Of a stretch of DNA of 46,826 nucleotides, positions 25,689 to 33,896 are shown piece by piece. The DNA is from Thermoleophilia bacterium (GTDB taxonomy: Bacteria > Actinomycetota > Thermoleophilia > Gaiellales > Gaiellaceae). The translations under genes and the position numbers were made by a program. The notes under the pieces were generated by a model, which searched no databases, was not told where the DNA came from, and saw only the letters and a program-made list of their open reading frames with translations. The stretch is from the NCBI GenBank assembly GCA_025936995.1, contig JAICSH010000015.1:1-46826 (forward strand), read 5' to 3'. The stretch's first letter is position 1. Each line of letters starts with the position of its first letter.

Positions 25689-26469
25689 GCTGCTCTTCTG
25701 GCCGGCGCTGTTCCTCTACGGGGAAGCGGCGATCGGATACTTCGGCGAAGTGAGGCGTCCGGGCCTGGCCGGGCGCGCCGCGACGTGGGGCGTCCGTCTC
25801 GGTTGGCTCCTGCAGACCGCGCTGCTCGGCGTCCAGGCGGCTCGCGACGACGGCTTCCCGTGGGGGACGTGGGCCTCGTCGCTCGATCTCTTCGTCTGGC
25901 TCGTCGTTTCCGCGTATCTCATCTGGGGTTGCCGCAGGCCGTACCGGCTGCTCGGCCTCGTCGTCATGCCGCTCGCGGTGGCGCTGCTCGTCGTGGCCCG
26001 CGCCGGCGGAGGGACCGGAATAGGGGCTGCGAGCCACTACTCGAACCTCTTCCTCGTCGTCCACGTCGGGCTCGTCCTCGCCGCATTCGCGGGCTTCACG
26101 CTCGCCGCGGCCATCTCGGGGCTCTACATCTGGCAGGAGCGGCGGCTGAGGTCGCGGCCGGCGGCGATCCTCCGCCGGCAGATGCCCGCGCTCGCGACGC
26201 TCGACTCGCTCGCGTTGCGGACGGTCGCGTGGTCGGTGCCGCTGCTCACCCTCGGCGCCGCCGTCGGCCTCGTGCGGCTCGTCGCCCGCGGTGACAGGCT
26301 CGACGCGCTCATCGCGGTCACCGCCGCCACCTGGATCGTCTGGTGCGCGTATCTCGGACTGCGGCTGCTCGGCGGCTGGACGGGACGGCGCGCCGCCTAT
26401 CTCGCCCTGGCCGGCTTCATTCTCGTTGGCGTCGTCCGGCTGGCGCTTCCGGCCGCCCACTTCGCATGA
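25681..26469 (+). CDS. CcsA/HemX-like cytochrome c assembly protein
   Basis: 262-residue membrane protein of the PF01578 (cytochrome c assembly) family, eight membrane segments. The family Trp motif is seen as DDGFPWGTWASSLDLF, with histidines in VVHVGLVLAAF and near the C-terminus. The position directly before hemA is that of hemX in Gram-positives, where HemX lowers HemA level; alternatively it is a second haem-handling protein working with CcmC. TTG start inside the previous gene; stop overlaps hemA (ATGA). Confidence 0.82.
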   Translation: MAELLFWPALFLYGEAAIGYFGEVRRPGLAGRAATWGVRLGWLLQTALLGVQAARDDGFPWGTWASSLDLFVWLVVSAYLIWGCRRPYRLLGLVVMPLAVALLVVARAGGGTGIGAASHYSNLFLVVHVGLVLAAFAGFTLAAAISGLYIWQERRLRSRPAAILRRQMPALATLDSLALRTVAWSVPLLTLGAAVGLVRLVARGDRLDALIAVTAATWIVWCAYLGLRLLGGWTGRRAAYLALAGFILVGVVRLALPAAHFA

Positions 26470-27668
26470 TGCGCCTCGTCCTGATCGGCACCTCGCACCA
26501 CCACGCTCCGGTGGAGCTGCGCGAGCGGGTCGCGCTCGGGCGCGACGAGGCGCAGGCCCTCGCGGCGCGGCTGGCCGAAGGCGGACGCGAGGCGGCGTGC
26601 CTCTCGACCTGCAACCGGACCGAGCTCTACGTCGCGGCAGACGACGCGGAGCAGGCCGAGCGCGACGCGGTCGCAGCGCTTGCGTCGCTCGAGCCGGACG
26701 TCGAGCCCGCGCTCTACCGGTTGCAGGACCGGGCGGCTGCCCATCACCTCTTTCGCGTGGCGGCGGGACTCGATTCCCTCGTGCCGGGCGAGGGCGAGAT
26801 CCTCGGCCAGGTGCGCCTCGCGCACGAGCTCGGGACGACGGGAGCGCTGCTCGACAGGCTCTTCCGGCAGGCGCTTCACGCTGGACGGAAGGCGCGCGCG
26901 CAGACGGCGATCGGGCAGAGCCCGGCTTCGGTGTCCGCGGCCGCCGCGGCTCTGGCCGAGCAGGTGTTCGGGAGCCTCGAGGGGCGCTCGATCCTCCTTC
27001 TCGGCGCCGGCAAGGTGAGCGACCAGGCGGCGCGCAACCTCGGCAGCCGGGGCGCGGAGATCACGCTTGCGGCCGACAGCAAGACCGACCGCGACCGGAT
27101 CCGCGAGCAGCTGGCGGAGGTCGACGTCGTCATCGCGTCGACGAATGCGCCCGGGCTCGTGCTCGATGCTGCGACGGTCGCCGACGCGCTTCGGCTCCGG
27201 AAGGGACGCCGTCTCGTGCTCGTCGATCTCGCCGTTCCGCGCGATCTCGAGCCCGCGATCGGGGAGCTCGACGGCTGCTACCTCTACGACATCGATGACC
27301 TCGAGCAGATCGTCGTGGAGACCCTCTCCGTGCGGCGGCGCGAGGCCGAACGGGCCGAGGCGATGGTCGCCGGGGAGGTGGAGAAGTTCCACGAGTGGCA
27401 CGCGTCGCTCGACGTCGTGCCGGCAATTGCGTCGCTTCGTGCGCGGGCCGAGGAGATCCGCGAGGCCGAGCTGCAGAAGGCCGAGTCGCTCCTGGGGCGG
27501 CTCGACGAGAGCCAGCGGCGGGCGGTCGAGGCCGTCACGGCCCAGATCGTGAACAAGCTCCTCCATCTGCCGACCGTGCGGATGAAGGAGGCGGCCGCGG
27601 CAGCCGACGGGGTCCTCTATGCTGAGACGGTGCGGCACCTCTTCGGTCTCGGCGAGGACGAGCGCTGA
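26466..27668 (+). CDS. hemA: Glutamyl-tRNA reductase
   Basis: First committed enzyme of C5 tetrapyrrole synthesis: Glu-tRNA(Glu) to glutamate-1-semialdehyde with NADPH. 400 residues: catalytic domain with C49 in LSTCNRTELY, GEGEILGQVRLAHE, NADPH domain with LLLGAGKVSDQAARNL, and the C-terminal dimerisation helix (LDESQRRAVEAVTAQIVNKLLH). Two ATGs lie in tandem (26466, 26469); the first overlaps the preceding stop. The following 111 bases to hemC are non-coding. Confidence 0.96.
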   Translation: MMRLVLIGTSHHHAPVELRERVALGRDEAQALAARLAEGGREAACLSTCNRTELYVAADDAEQAERDAVAALASLEPDVEPALYRLQDRAAAHHLFRVAAGLDSLVPGEGEILGQVRLAHELGTTGALLDRLFRQALHAGRKARAQTAIGQSPASVSAAAAALAEQVFGSLEGRSILLLGAGKVSDQAARNLGSRGAEITLAADSKTDRDRIREQLAEVDVVIASTNAPGLVLDAATVADALRLRKGRRLVLVDLAVPRDLEPAIGELDGCYLYDIDDLEQIVVETLSVRRREAERAEAMVAGEVEKFHEWHASLDVVPAIASLRARAEEIREAELQKAESLLGRLDESQRRAVEAVTAQIVNKLLHLPTVRMKEAAAAADGVLYAETVRHLFGLGEDER

Positions 27669-27779
27669 GGCTCGGGCAGCTCACCGGCCGTCCGCTGCCT
27701 CTCCAGGTGCCGACGGCATTCATCCGAGTCAGGCCGCGTGGCGTGGGATGCGCACCGCTCGTGCGGCGCCCCTTGCCCT

Positions 27780-28613
27780 GTGCTCGTCCGCGTCGGCAGT
27801 CGCGCCAGTAGGCTCGCGCTCACTCAGGCCGAGCGCGCCCTCGCGTCGCTGCGGGCGCCCGGCATCGAGCTTGCGCTGGTCCCCATCACGACGGCCGGCG
27901 ACCGCGACCGTTCGCGTCCGTTCGGCGAGATCGGCTCTCGCGGCGTCTTCGTGAAGGAGCTCGAGGAGGCGTTGCTCGAGCGGCGTATCGACGTCGCCGT
28001 CCACTCCGCGAAGGACCTGACCGCGTCCGACCCGGCCGGGCTGGTGGTCGGCGCCTACCTCCGGCGCGAGGATGCGCGCGACGCGCTCTGCGGCGCCGAG
28101 GAGCTGCAGCCGGGAATGCGGATCGGGACGGCCTCGGTGCGACGGAAGGCGCAGCTCCTGGCCGTCGATCCGACGCTCTCGATCGAGCCGTTGCGAGGGA
28201 ACATCGACACGCGCCTGCGGAAGCGCCGGGAACGAGGGCTCGACGCGATCGTGCTCGCAGCGTGCGGTCTCGACCGGCTCGGGCTCGCACGCGAGATCGG
28301 ACACCGTTTCGAGCCGGAGGAGATGCTCCCCGAGGCCGGTCAAGGCGCGCTCGCGCTCCAGGTGCGGGCGGGAGAGGAGCACCTGGTCGTGGCTGCGGAC
28401 GACCCGGACACGCGGGAGCGCGTCGAGGCGGAGCGGGCGGTCGTCGCCGCCGTGGGCGGCGGTTGCCTGGCTCCCGTCGCCGCGCACCACGACGGCTCGA
28501 CGCTGACCGGCCTGGTCGCGGCCGAGGACGGATCGTGGATCGAGCGGCACACGGGCGACGACCCCGAAGCGCTCGGGGCGGAGCTGCTGGATGCGAGTAC
28601 TCGTCACTCGTGA
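27780..28613 (+). CDS. hemC: Hydroxymethylbilane synthase (porphobilinogen deaminase)
   Basis: Polymerises four porphobilinogens into hydroxymethylbilane. 277 residues beginning MLVRVGSRASRLALTQAE. Motifs: DRDRSRPFGEIGSRGVFVKELEEALLERR (the DR...GAF-type region), HSAKDLTA, and the cofactor-attaching C229 in VGGGCLAPVAAH. GTG 27780 fits the family start; the reading from 27738 adds an unlikely extension. No strong ribosome site is visible. Overlaps hemD by 23 bases. Confidence 0.95.
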   Translation: MLVRVGSRASRLALTQAERALASLRAPGIELALVPITTAGDRDRSRPFGEIGSRGVFVKELEEALLERRIDVAVHSAKDLTASDPAGLVVGAYLRREDARDALCGAEELQPGMRIGTASVRRKAQLLAVDPTLSIEPLRGNIDTRLRKRRERGLDAIVLAACGLDRLGLAREIGHRFEPEEMLPEAGQGALALQVRAGEEHLVVAADDPDTRERVEAERAVVAAVGGGCLAPVAAHHDGSTLTGLVAAEDGSWIERHTGDDPEALGAELLDASTRHS

Positions 28614-29205
28614 GGAGCTCGTGGCCCGCGTCGCGTCGCTCGGGCACGACGCGGTCCTCTGCGAGCTGATCCGCGTCGAGCCTCTGGGCGACGACCCGGT
28701 CGACGCCCGCCCGTACGACTGGCTCGTCGTCACGAGCCGCAACGGCGCGCACGAGCTCGCACGGCGCGGCGTCACCGCGAACCGGATCGCGGCGATCGGA
28801 CCCGCGACCGCCGACGCCCTGCGTTCACACGGGCTTCGCGTCGATCTCGTTGCCGCGACCCACTCGCAGGAAGGCCTGCGGGAGGAGCTGCCGCCGGGGA
28901 AGCTCCTGCTCGCGGCCGCCGAGAACGCGCGGCAGGACGTGCTCGACGCCGACTTCATGCCGCTCTACCGGACGGTCGAGCTGCGGCCCGACGTGCCGGA
29001 GGCAGACGTCGCGCTCCTCATGTCCGGCTCCGCCGGGCGCGCCCTCGCTGCGACGGGAGCGCGCATGCCCGTCGTCGCGATTGGCCCCCAGACCGCTGCC
29101 GAGGCGCGGTCCGCGGGGCTGGAGGTCGTCGCCGTCGCGGTCACTCACGACCTCGACGGCCTCGTCCAGGCATTACGTTCTCGCTCGTGGTCATCACCTT
29201 CCTGA
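28591..29205 (+). CDS. hemD: Uroporphyrinogen-III synthase, short form
   Basis: Cyclises hydroxymethylbilane to uroporphyrinogen III. 204 residues with the weakly conserved HemD fold: MRVLVTREE, DWLVVTSRNGAHELARR, AIGPATADALRSHG, and in the second lobe LMSGSAGRAL and VVAIGPQTAAEARSAGL. Assignment rests on these and on its position after hemC. It is shorter than the usual 240-260 residues. Its end overlaps the next gene by 19 bases. Confidence 0.9.
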   Translation: MRVLVTREELVARVASLGHDAVLCELIRVEPLGDDPVDARPYDWLVVTSRNGAHELARRGVTANRIAAIGPATADALRSHGLRVDLVAATHSQEGLREELPPGKLLLAAAENARQDVLDADFMPLYRTVELRPDVPEADVALLMSGSAGRALAATGARMPVVAIGPQTAAEARSAGLEVVAVAVTHDLDGLVQALRSRSWSSPS

Positions 29206-29993
29206 CCGACTTCGGCCTGCAGGACGACTTCGTGGGCACATGCCACGGGGTCATTGCGACGATCGCCCCGGATGCCCGCGTCATCGACATCACGCACGGG
29301 GTCCGGCCCGGGCACGTGCTGCAGGGCGCGCTCGTTCTCGCGAACACGCTGCCCTACATGCCGGCAGGCGTCCATCTCGCCGTCGTCGATCCCGGCGTCG
29401 GCGGCGGCCGCCGGGCTCTCGCGCTGCGCGACGGCGAGGGGCGGCTGCACGTCGGCCCCGACAACGGCCTCCTCCTCGCGGCGGCGGAGCGGTTCGGCGG
29501 GGTCGCCGAGGCGTACGAACTGGCCAACGCCGACTACTCGCTGCAGCCGGTGTCGCGCACCTTCCACGGCCGCGATCTCTTCTCCCCGGCGGCGGCCCAC
29601 CTCGCCGCAGGCGTGCCGCTCGAGGAGCTCGGCCCGCCGCTCGACCCGGAGGCGCTCGTGCATGTCGAGATTCCCCAGCCCGAGGTGGGACAGAACCGGA
29701 TTCGCGCGGTCGCGCTCGTCGTCGACCGGTTCGGAAACGTCGCGCTCAACCTCCGGCGGGAGCACCTCGCGCACGCGGAGCTCGCCGCCGGAACGCGCGT
29801 GGAGCTCACCTGCCGCGGCGAGCGGTTCTACGCGGTCTCGGCGCGGACGTTCGCTGACGCCCAGCGCGGCTCGCTGATCCTCTACGAGGACAGCTACGGC
29901 AGCCTCGCCCTCGCGGTGTCGCGCGGGAGCGCTGCCCAGCTCCTGCGAGTCGAGGAGGGAGGCGAGATCGTCCTCGATCTCGTGGCCCGGTGA
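29187..29993 (+). CDS. SAM hydrolase (SAM hydroxide adenosyltransferase, DUF62)
   Basis: 268 residues of the fluorinase/chlorinase-like DUF62 family; members without the halogenase loop hydrolyse SAM to adenosine and methionine. Motifs: FLTDFGLQDDFVGTCHGVI, ITHGVRPGHVLQGA, VVDPGVGGGRRAL, GPDNGLL and SRTFHGRDLFSPAAAHLA, and a C-terminal beta barrel with DRFGNVALNL. The DH..R-type hydrolase residues appear intact. GTG start. Followed by a SAM-dependent methyltransferase with GTGA overlap, so the pair may share SAM chemistry. Confidence 0.9.
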   Translation: MVITFLTDFGLQDDFVGTCHGVIATIAPDARVIDITHGVRPGHVLQGALVLANTLPYMPAGVHLAVVDPGVGGGRRALALRDGEGRLHVGPDNGLLLAAAERFGGVAEAYELANADYSLQPVSRTFHGRDLFSPAAAHLAAGVPLEELGPPLDPEALVHVEIPQPEVGQNRIRAVALVVDRFGNVALNLRREHLAHAELAAGTRVELTCRGERFYAVSARTFADAQRGSLILYEDSYGSLALAVSRGSAAQLLRVEEGGEIVLDLVAR

Positions 29994-30598
29994 TCGACGG
30001 CCAGCGGTTCGCGCGCATGGTCACCGACGCAGTCGTTCGGCGGCCGCTGCTCTGGCGGCTCTTCCGCCGGCCGCTGCGGAGGATGTTCGACGGGCTCGCC
30101 CCGACGTGGGAGACGCGGATCGGCCCGCATCACCTCTTCGCGCTCGACCTCGCGCTCGAGGGCGTCCAGCCGCCGGAGCGCATCCTCGACCTCGGCACCG
30201 GGACGGGCGTCGTCGCGATCGCGCTCGCCGAGCGCTATCCGGAGACCGACGTCCTCGGCGTCGACATCAGCCCGGGCATGATCGGGGAGGCTCGCCGGAA
30301 GCTGCCGCAGGAGCTCGCGAGCCGAGTCCGCTTCGAGGTCGGCGACGCCTCGGCGCTCCCCTACCCGGGCGGCCGTTTCGCGCTCGTGGTCCTCTCGAAC
30401 ATGATCCCGTTCTTCGACGAGCTGGCCCGGGTCGTCGCGCCGGGAGGCACGCTGGTCCTGTCGTCGTCGAGGGGAGCCGAGACGCCGATCTACGTCGCTC
30501 CTGTCGTGCTCCGCGAGGAGCTCGGCCGCCGGGGGTTTGCGGAATTTGCGGAGTTTTCGGCGGAGCCGGCGACTGCGCTCCGCGCGAAGAGGGGTTAG
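29990..30598 (+). CDS. Class I SAM-dependent methyltransferase
   Basis: 202 residues. SAM-binding motif I is ILDLGTGTGVVAIALAERYP, motif II GVDISPGMIGEAR, then VGDASALPYPGGRFALVVLSNMIPFF. The N-terminal 45 residues are Arg-rich (VVRRPLLWRLFRRPLRRMF). Resembles UbiE/methyltransferase-11 proteins; the substrate is unknown. It ends the long rightward operon and is followed by a strong terminator-like hairpin. Confidence 0.85.
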   Translation: MIDGQRFARMVTDAVVRRPLLWRLFRRPLRRMFDGLAPTWETRIGPHHLFALDLALEGVQPPERILDLGTGTGVVAIALAERYPETDVLGVDISPGMIGEARRKLPQELASRVRFEVGDASALPYPGGRFALVVLSNMIPFFDELARVVAPGGTLVLSSSRGAETPIYVAPVVLREELGRRGFAEFAEFSAEPATALRAKRG

Positions 30599-30648
30599 GG
30601 TCCGGCCAACGGTCGTCCGCGACACGGTTGCACCGGTCCGAACGACCT

Positions 30649-30686
30649 GAGGCCCCCGAGTACGCGCAAGCGTCCACGGGGGCCTC
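30649..30686. terminator. Bidirectional terminator-like hairpin
   Basis: GAGGCCCCCG (30649-30658) and CGGGGGCCTC (30677-30686) form a perfect ten-pair stem. Inside it ACGC-GCAA-GCGT forms a second small stem with a GNRA loop. It lies between the convergent methyltransferase and permease genes. No T-run follows on either strand, as is common for actinobacterial terminators. Confidence 0.75.
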
Positions 30687-30699
30687 GCTGTCGGTGGCG

Positions 30700-32190
30700 C
30701 TAGATGTGGCCCCCGAACCAGCTGACATGCTGCTGGAGCAGCGGCACGAGGAAGTAGAGGACGAACGCGCCGCTCACGACCCACATGAACGGGTGGATTC
30801 GCTTCCACTCGCGCCGCGCGGCGCAGATCACGGTGTACGTGATGAAGCCGAAGCCGATGCCGTTCGTGATCGAGTATGTGAACGGCATGACCATGATCGC
30901 GAGCGCCGCCGAGAGGCCGATCGCGAGATCGTGGAAGTCGATGCCGGCGAGCTTGGCCACGCCCGTGCCCTCGGCCTCGCCCTCCATCTCGGTTAGCGTC
31001 GAGATCATCAGCCAGCCGACCACGACGAGCGCTGCGGCGGTCGCCTGGGCGGGGACCATCCCGATCAGCGGCGAGATGAACATGAACGGGAAGAAGAGGA
31101 GCCCGGCCACGATCGCGACCCAGCCCGTGCGGCCGCCGGCCGCGACACCGGAGCCCGACTCGATGAACGTCGTCGCGGAGGACGACGAGGCGGCGCCGCC
31201 GGCCGCTGCGGCGAGGCCGTCGATGACGAGCGCCTTCTTGAACTTCGGGATGTTGCCGCTCGCGTCGACGTAGCCCGCCTGCTTGCCGACCCCGATCGCC
31301 GTCCCGGAGAAGTCGAAGAAGTCGCTCAGGAAGAGCGAGAAAACCCAGACGAGCGAGGCGATCACGCCGAGCTGCGTCGTCGAGAACGAGTGCAGGCTGA
31401 TGTTCCCGACGAGGCTGAAGTTCGGGGACGCGTAGAGGTGATGCCAGCCCGGCCACGTCGCCGTCGCCGTCCCGAACGCGCGGTGGTGGCTCACGAGCGC
31501 GTTGATGACCGTCGCGACGGCCGTCGTGCCGATGATCCCGACGATGAGGTCGCCGCGGAAGCGGACCGCGCGCAACGCGAACGTGAAGACGATGCCGAAG
31601 AGCGCGACGAAGATCGGCCACGTCGTGAAGCTCCCGAGCGTCACCGGCTGGCCGGCGCTCGGCGGCATCGACGCGATGATCCCCGAGTTGTAGAGGCCGA
31701 TGAACGCGATGAAGAGGCCGATGCCGATCGCGATGGCCTTCTTCAGCTCGAGCGGGATCGCCCTGAAGATCAGCTCGCGCAGGCCGCTCACGGCGAGCAG
31801 GACCATGGCCACGCCCTCTAGCACGACGAGCCCCATCGCCTCGGGGAAGCTCGCCTTGCCGCTCGCGACCAGGCCGTAGGCGACGACCGCGTTGAGGCCC
31901 ATGCCCGGCGCGATCGCATAGGCGTAGTTCGTCGTCAGCCCCATGAGGATCGACATCACGCCCGCAACGAGGCAGGTGCTGGTGAGGACGGCGGAGAAGG
32001 CGAGCGACGGCCCGAACTTGGGGTGTGCCCCGGTCAGGATGATCGGGTTGACGAAGATGATGTACGACATCACGACGAACGTCGTGGCGCCGGCCATCGT
32101 GTCCCGCGCGAGCGTCGTGCCGCGCGCGGCGAAGCCGAAATAGCGCTCCAGGAGTCCGTCGGCCCGGAACGATGCTGCGATGGTGCTCAT
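30700..32190 (-). CDS. NCS2-family purine permease (AzgA/PbuG type)
   Basis: Proton-coupled purine (hypoxanthine, guanine or adenine) transporter, 496 residues, about 12-14 membrane segments. AzgA-type motifs include RDTMAGATTFVVMSYIIFVNP near residue 30, AIAPGMGLNAVVAYG, and SGVAAGGRTGWVAIVAG. ATG 32190 has a clear GGGGAGG ribosome site; the 15-20 residues before it in the open frame are not protein-like. Expression may depend on a structured leader (32191-32335) between it and tRNA-Phe. Confidence 0.9.
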   Translation of the reverse strand: MSTIAASFRADGLLERYFGFAARGTTLARDTMAGATTFVVMSYIIFVNPIILTGAHPKFGPSLAFSAVLTSTCLVAGVMSILMGLTTNYAYAIAPGMGLNAVVAYGLVASGKASFPEAMGLVVLEGVAMVLLAVSGLRELIFRAIPLELKKAIAIGIGLFIAFIGLYNSGIIASMPPSAGQPVTLGSFTTWPIFVALFGIVFTFALRAVRFRGDLIVGIIGTTAVATVINALVSHHRAFGTATATWPGWHHLYASPNFSLVGNISLHSFSTTQLGVIASLVWVFSLFLSDFFDFSGTAIGVGKQAGYVDASGNIPKFKKALVIDGLAAAAGGAASSSSATTFIESGSGVAAGGRTGWVAIVAGLLFFPFMFISPLIGMVPAQATAAALVVVGWLMISTLTEMEGEAEGTGVAKLAGIDFHDLAIGLSAALAIMVMPFTYSITNGIGFGFITYTVICAARREWKRIHPFMWVVSGAFVLYFLVPLLQQHVSWFGGHI

Positions 32191-32335
32191 GCTGTTGTCC
32201 TCCCCTGGACTAGAACGACCCGAGGCAGAAGAAGCTAAAGCTCGCGCCCGACGGAGCAAAGACCCCTCCGGGCAGAAGCCCGCACGTTGCGAGGAAATCG
32301 CACGTCCGGTGGCGCCGAATCGAGCGAGTGAGGAA
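32191..32335 (-). promoter_or_regulatory. Structured leader between tRNA-Phe and permease
   Basis: 145 bases with no gene. Three small hairpins can form: TGCGA/TCGCA around 32288-32302, CGGGC-TTCT-GCCCG at 32282-32269, and CGGAG/CTCCG at 32270-32252. The last two share two bases and so are mutually exclusive at their boundary. CGCACGT is repeated directly (32281-32287, 32299-32305). It does not match the purine riboswitch core. It may be a tRNA-processing spacer, an attenuator or an unknown regulatory RNA. Confidence 0.35.
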
Positions 32336-32408
32336 TGGCGAGGGCCGGACTCGAACCGGCGACACCCCGGTTTTCAGCCGAGTGCTCTACCAGCTGAGCT
32401 ACCTCGCC
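32336..32408 (-). tRNA. tRNA-Phe(GAA)
   Basis: 73-base cloverleaf on the reverse strand. The acceptor GGCGAGG pairs with CCTCGCC, the D arm is GCTCAGCTGGTAGAGC, the anticodon loop CTGAAAA gives GAA, and the T arm contains GGTTCGAGTCC. Discriminator A, no encoded CCA. Confidence 0.97.
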
Positions 32409-32456
32409 GCGGCTGGGCGGCGGTCAGTGTAGCCAGGCCTCTCCGCGCGGGCGCGT

Positions 32457-32462
32457 TAGCCT
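32457..32462 (+). promoter_or_regulatory. Candidate leaderless promoter of arginase gene
   Basis: TAGCCT lies seven bases before the GTG at 32470; no ribosome site is visible. It fits the pattern seen at several other starts in the window. Confidence 0.45.
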
Positions 32463-32469
32463 CCGCGCA

Positions 32470-33384
32470 GTGAGCGTCGACGATGCCGCCCGCGAGATCG
32501 CCGTGATCGGCGCGACTCTCGACCTCGGCGCCGGCAGGCGCGGCGTCGACATGGGCCCGTCGGCGATCCGCTATGCGGGCCTCGAGCAGCACCTGACGGA
32601 GAAGCTCGGCGTGCAGGTCTCCGACATAGGCAACGTCATCTCGCCCGTCGTGGAGACGACGGCGGTGGGCGACGAGCACGCCCGCTACCTCGACCAGATC
32701 CTCGATCTCTGCGACCGGCTGGCCGGGTTCGTCGCGGAGGCCGCCGGGCGAGGAGCGCTGCCGCTCGTGCTCGGCGGTGACCACTCGGTGGCGCTCGGAT
32801 CCCTCGTCGGCATGGCGCAGGCGCGAGGGCGTGGCGGGGTGGTCTGGATCGACGCGCACGGGGATCTCAACACGCCGGAGTCGTCTCCCAGCGGGAACGT
32901 GCACGGGATGGTGCTCGCCGCGGCGCTCGGGCTCGCCGGCGACGCCTTCAAGCGGGACGGGTGGCCGCTGCCCGCGGTCGAGCCGGGGAAGGTCGCGCTC
33001 GTGGGCGTCCGCTCGCTCGACGACGGAGAGCGCGAGCTTCTGCGCGAGCTCGACGCCAAGGTGTTCACGATGAGCGAGGTCGACCGGATCGGCGTCGAGC
33101 CCTGCGTCCGGGAAGCGCTCGCGCACGCGGCCGGCGGCGCGTTCCTCCATGTCTCGCTCGACATGGACGTCGTCGACCCCGATTACGCGCCCGGTGTCGG
33201 CACTCCGGTCCGGGGGGGCCTTTCCTACCGCGAGGCGCATCTCGCGATGGAGACGGTGGCGGAGTCCGGGCTGATCGACTCGATGGACGTCGTCGAGGTC
33301 AATCCCATCCTCGACCGCGAGAACGCGACGGGACAGCTCGCGGTGGAGCTCGTCGCCTCCGCGCTCGGCGCACGCATCCTCTGA
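32470..33384 (+). CDS. rocF: Arginase (ureohydrolase family)
   Basis: Binuclear-manganese enzyme hydrolysing arginine to ornithine and urea. 304 residues; the metal motifs GGDHSVALGS, DAHGDLNTP and SLDMDVVDP are intact. The SPSGNVHGM substrate loop (SxNxHG) and the N-terminal GAGRRGVDMGPSAIRYAGL favour arginase over agmatinase. GTG start with TAGCCT seven bases upstream. Its stop overlaps the ATG of the macro-domain gene (TGATG). Confidence 0.9.
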   Translation: MSVDDAAREIAVIGATLDLGAGRRGVDMGPSAIRYAGLEQHLTEKLGVQVSDIGNVISPVVETTAVGDEHARYLDQILDLCDRLAGFVAEAAGRGALPLVLGGDHSVALGSLVGMAQARGRGGVVWIDAHGDLNTPESSPSGNVHGMVLAAALGLAGDAFKRDGWPLPAVEPGKVALVGVRSLDDGERELLRELDAKVFTMSEVDRIGVEPCVREALAHAAGGAFLHVSLDMDVVDPDYAPGVGTPVRGGLSYREAHLAMETVAESGLIDSMDVVEVNPILDRENATGQLAVELVASALGARIL

Positions 33385-33896
33385 TGCTCCGGTTGGAGGT
33401 CCGCGAGGGAGACATCGCGGCGATCGAGGCCGACGCGATCGCGAATGCCGCGAACGACCGCCTCTGGATGGGCGCAGGCGTCGCGGGAGCCCTCAAGCGG
33501 GCGGGCGGTGACGAGATCGAGCAGGAGGCGATGGCGATCGGCGGGATCCCGATCGGCACGGCTGTCGCGACGACGGCCGGACGGCTTCGGGCTCGCTGGG
33601 TGATCCACGGCGCGGTGATGGGCCAGGACCTGCGGACGGACGGCGACCTCGTCCGCCGCACGACGCGCGCCTGTCTCGAGCTCGCCGACGAGCTCGCGTG
33701 CCGCTCGCTCGCGCTGCCTGCGTTCGGCACGGGAGTCGGCGGCTTCCGGCTCGCGGACTGCGCGGCGATCATGGTCGAGGAGGCACGGATCTACGAGCCG
33801 AGCTCGCTCGAGCTGGTGATCTTCGCGGTCTTCGGGAGCGAGGCCTACGAGGCGTTCTCGTCGGCGCTCTCTTCGCCGCTACCGGACGGCTCGTAG
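33384..33896 (+). CDS. Macro-domain protein (ADP-ribose binding)
   Basis: 170 residues, one macro domain: EGDIAAIEADAIANAANDRLWMGAGVAGALKRAGG, then GTAVATTAGRLRARWVIHGAV and SLALPAFGTGVGGF, the ADP-ribose pocket. Likely an ADP-ribose/O-acetyl-ADP-ribose hydrolase or reader. It is translationally coupled to arginase. Its last 52 bases overlap the 3' end of convergent rarA. Confidence 0.9.
   Translation: MLRLEVREGDIAAIEADAIANAANDRLWMGAGVAGALKRAGGDEIEQEAMAIGGIPIGTAVATTAGRLRARWVIHGAVMGQDLRTDGDLVRRTTRACLELADELACRSLALPAFGTGVGGFRLADCAAIMVEEARIYEPSSLELVIFAVFGSEAYEAFSSALSSPLPDGS

Noticed and set aside
29894-31621. 575-codon reverse frame across methyltransferase and permease
   Set aside because: Out of frame with the NCS2 permease, which has all its membrane segments and motifs; the frame also crosses the terminator hairpin.
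32191-32335. Purine riboswitch upstream of the permease
   Set aside because: The conserved three-way-junction core bases are not present; only unrelated small hairpins are seen.
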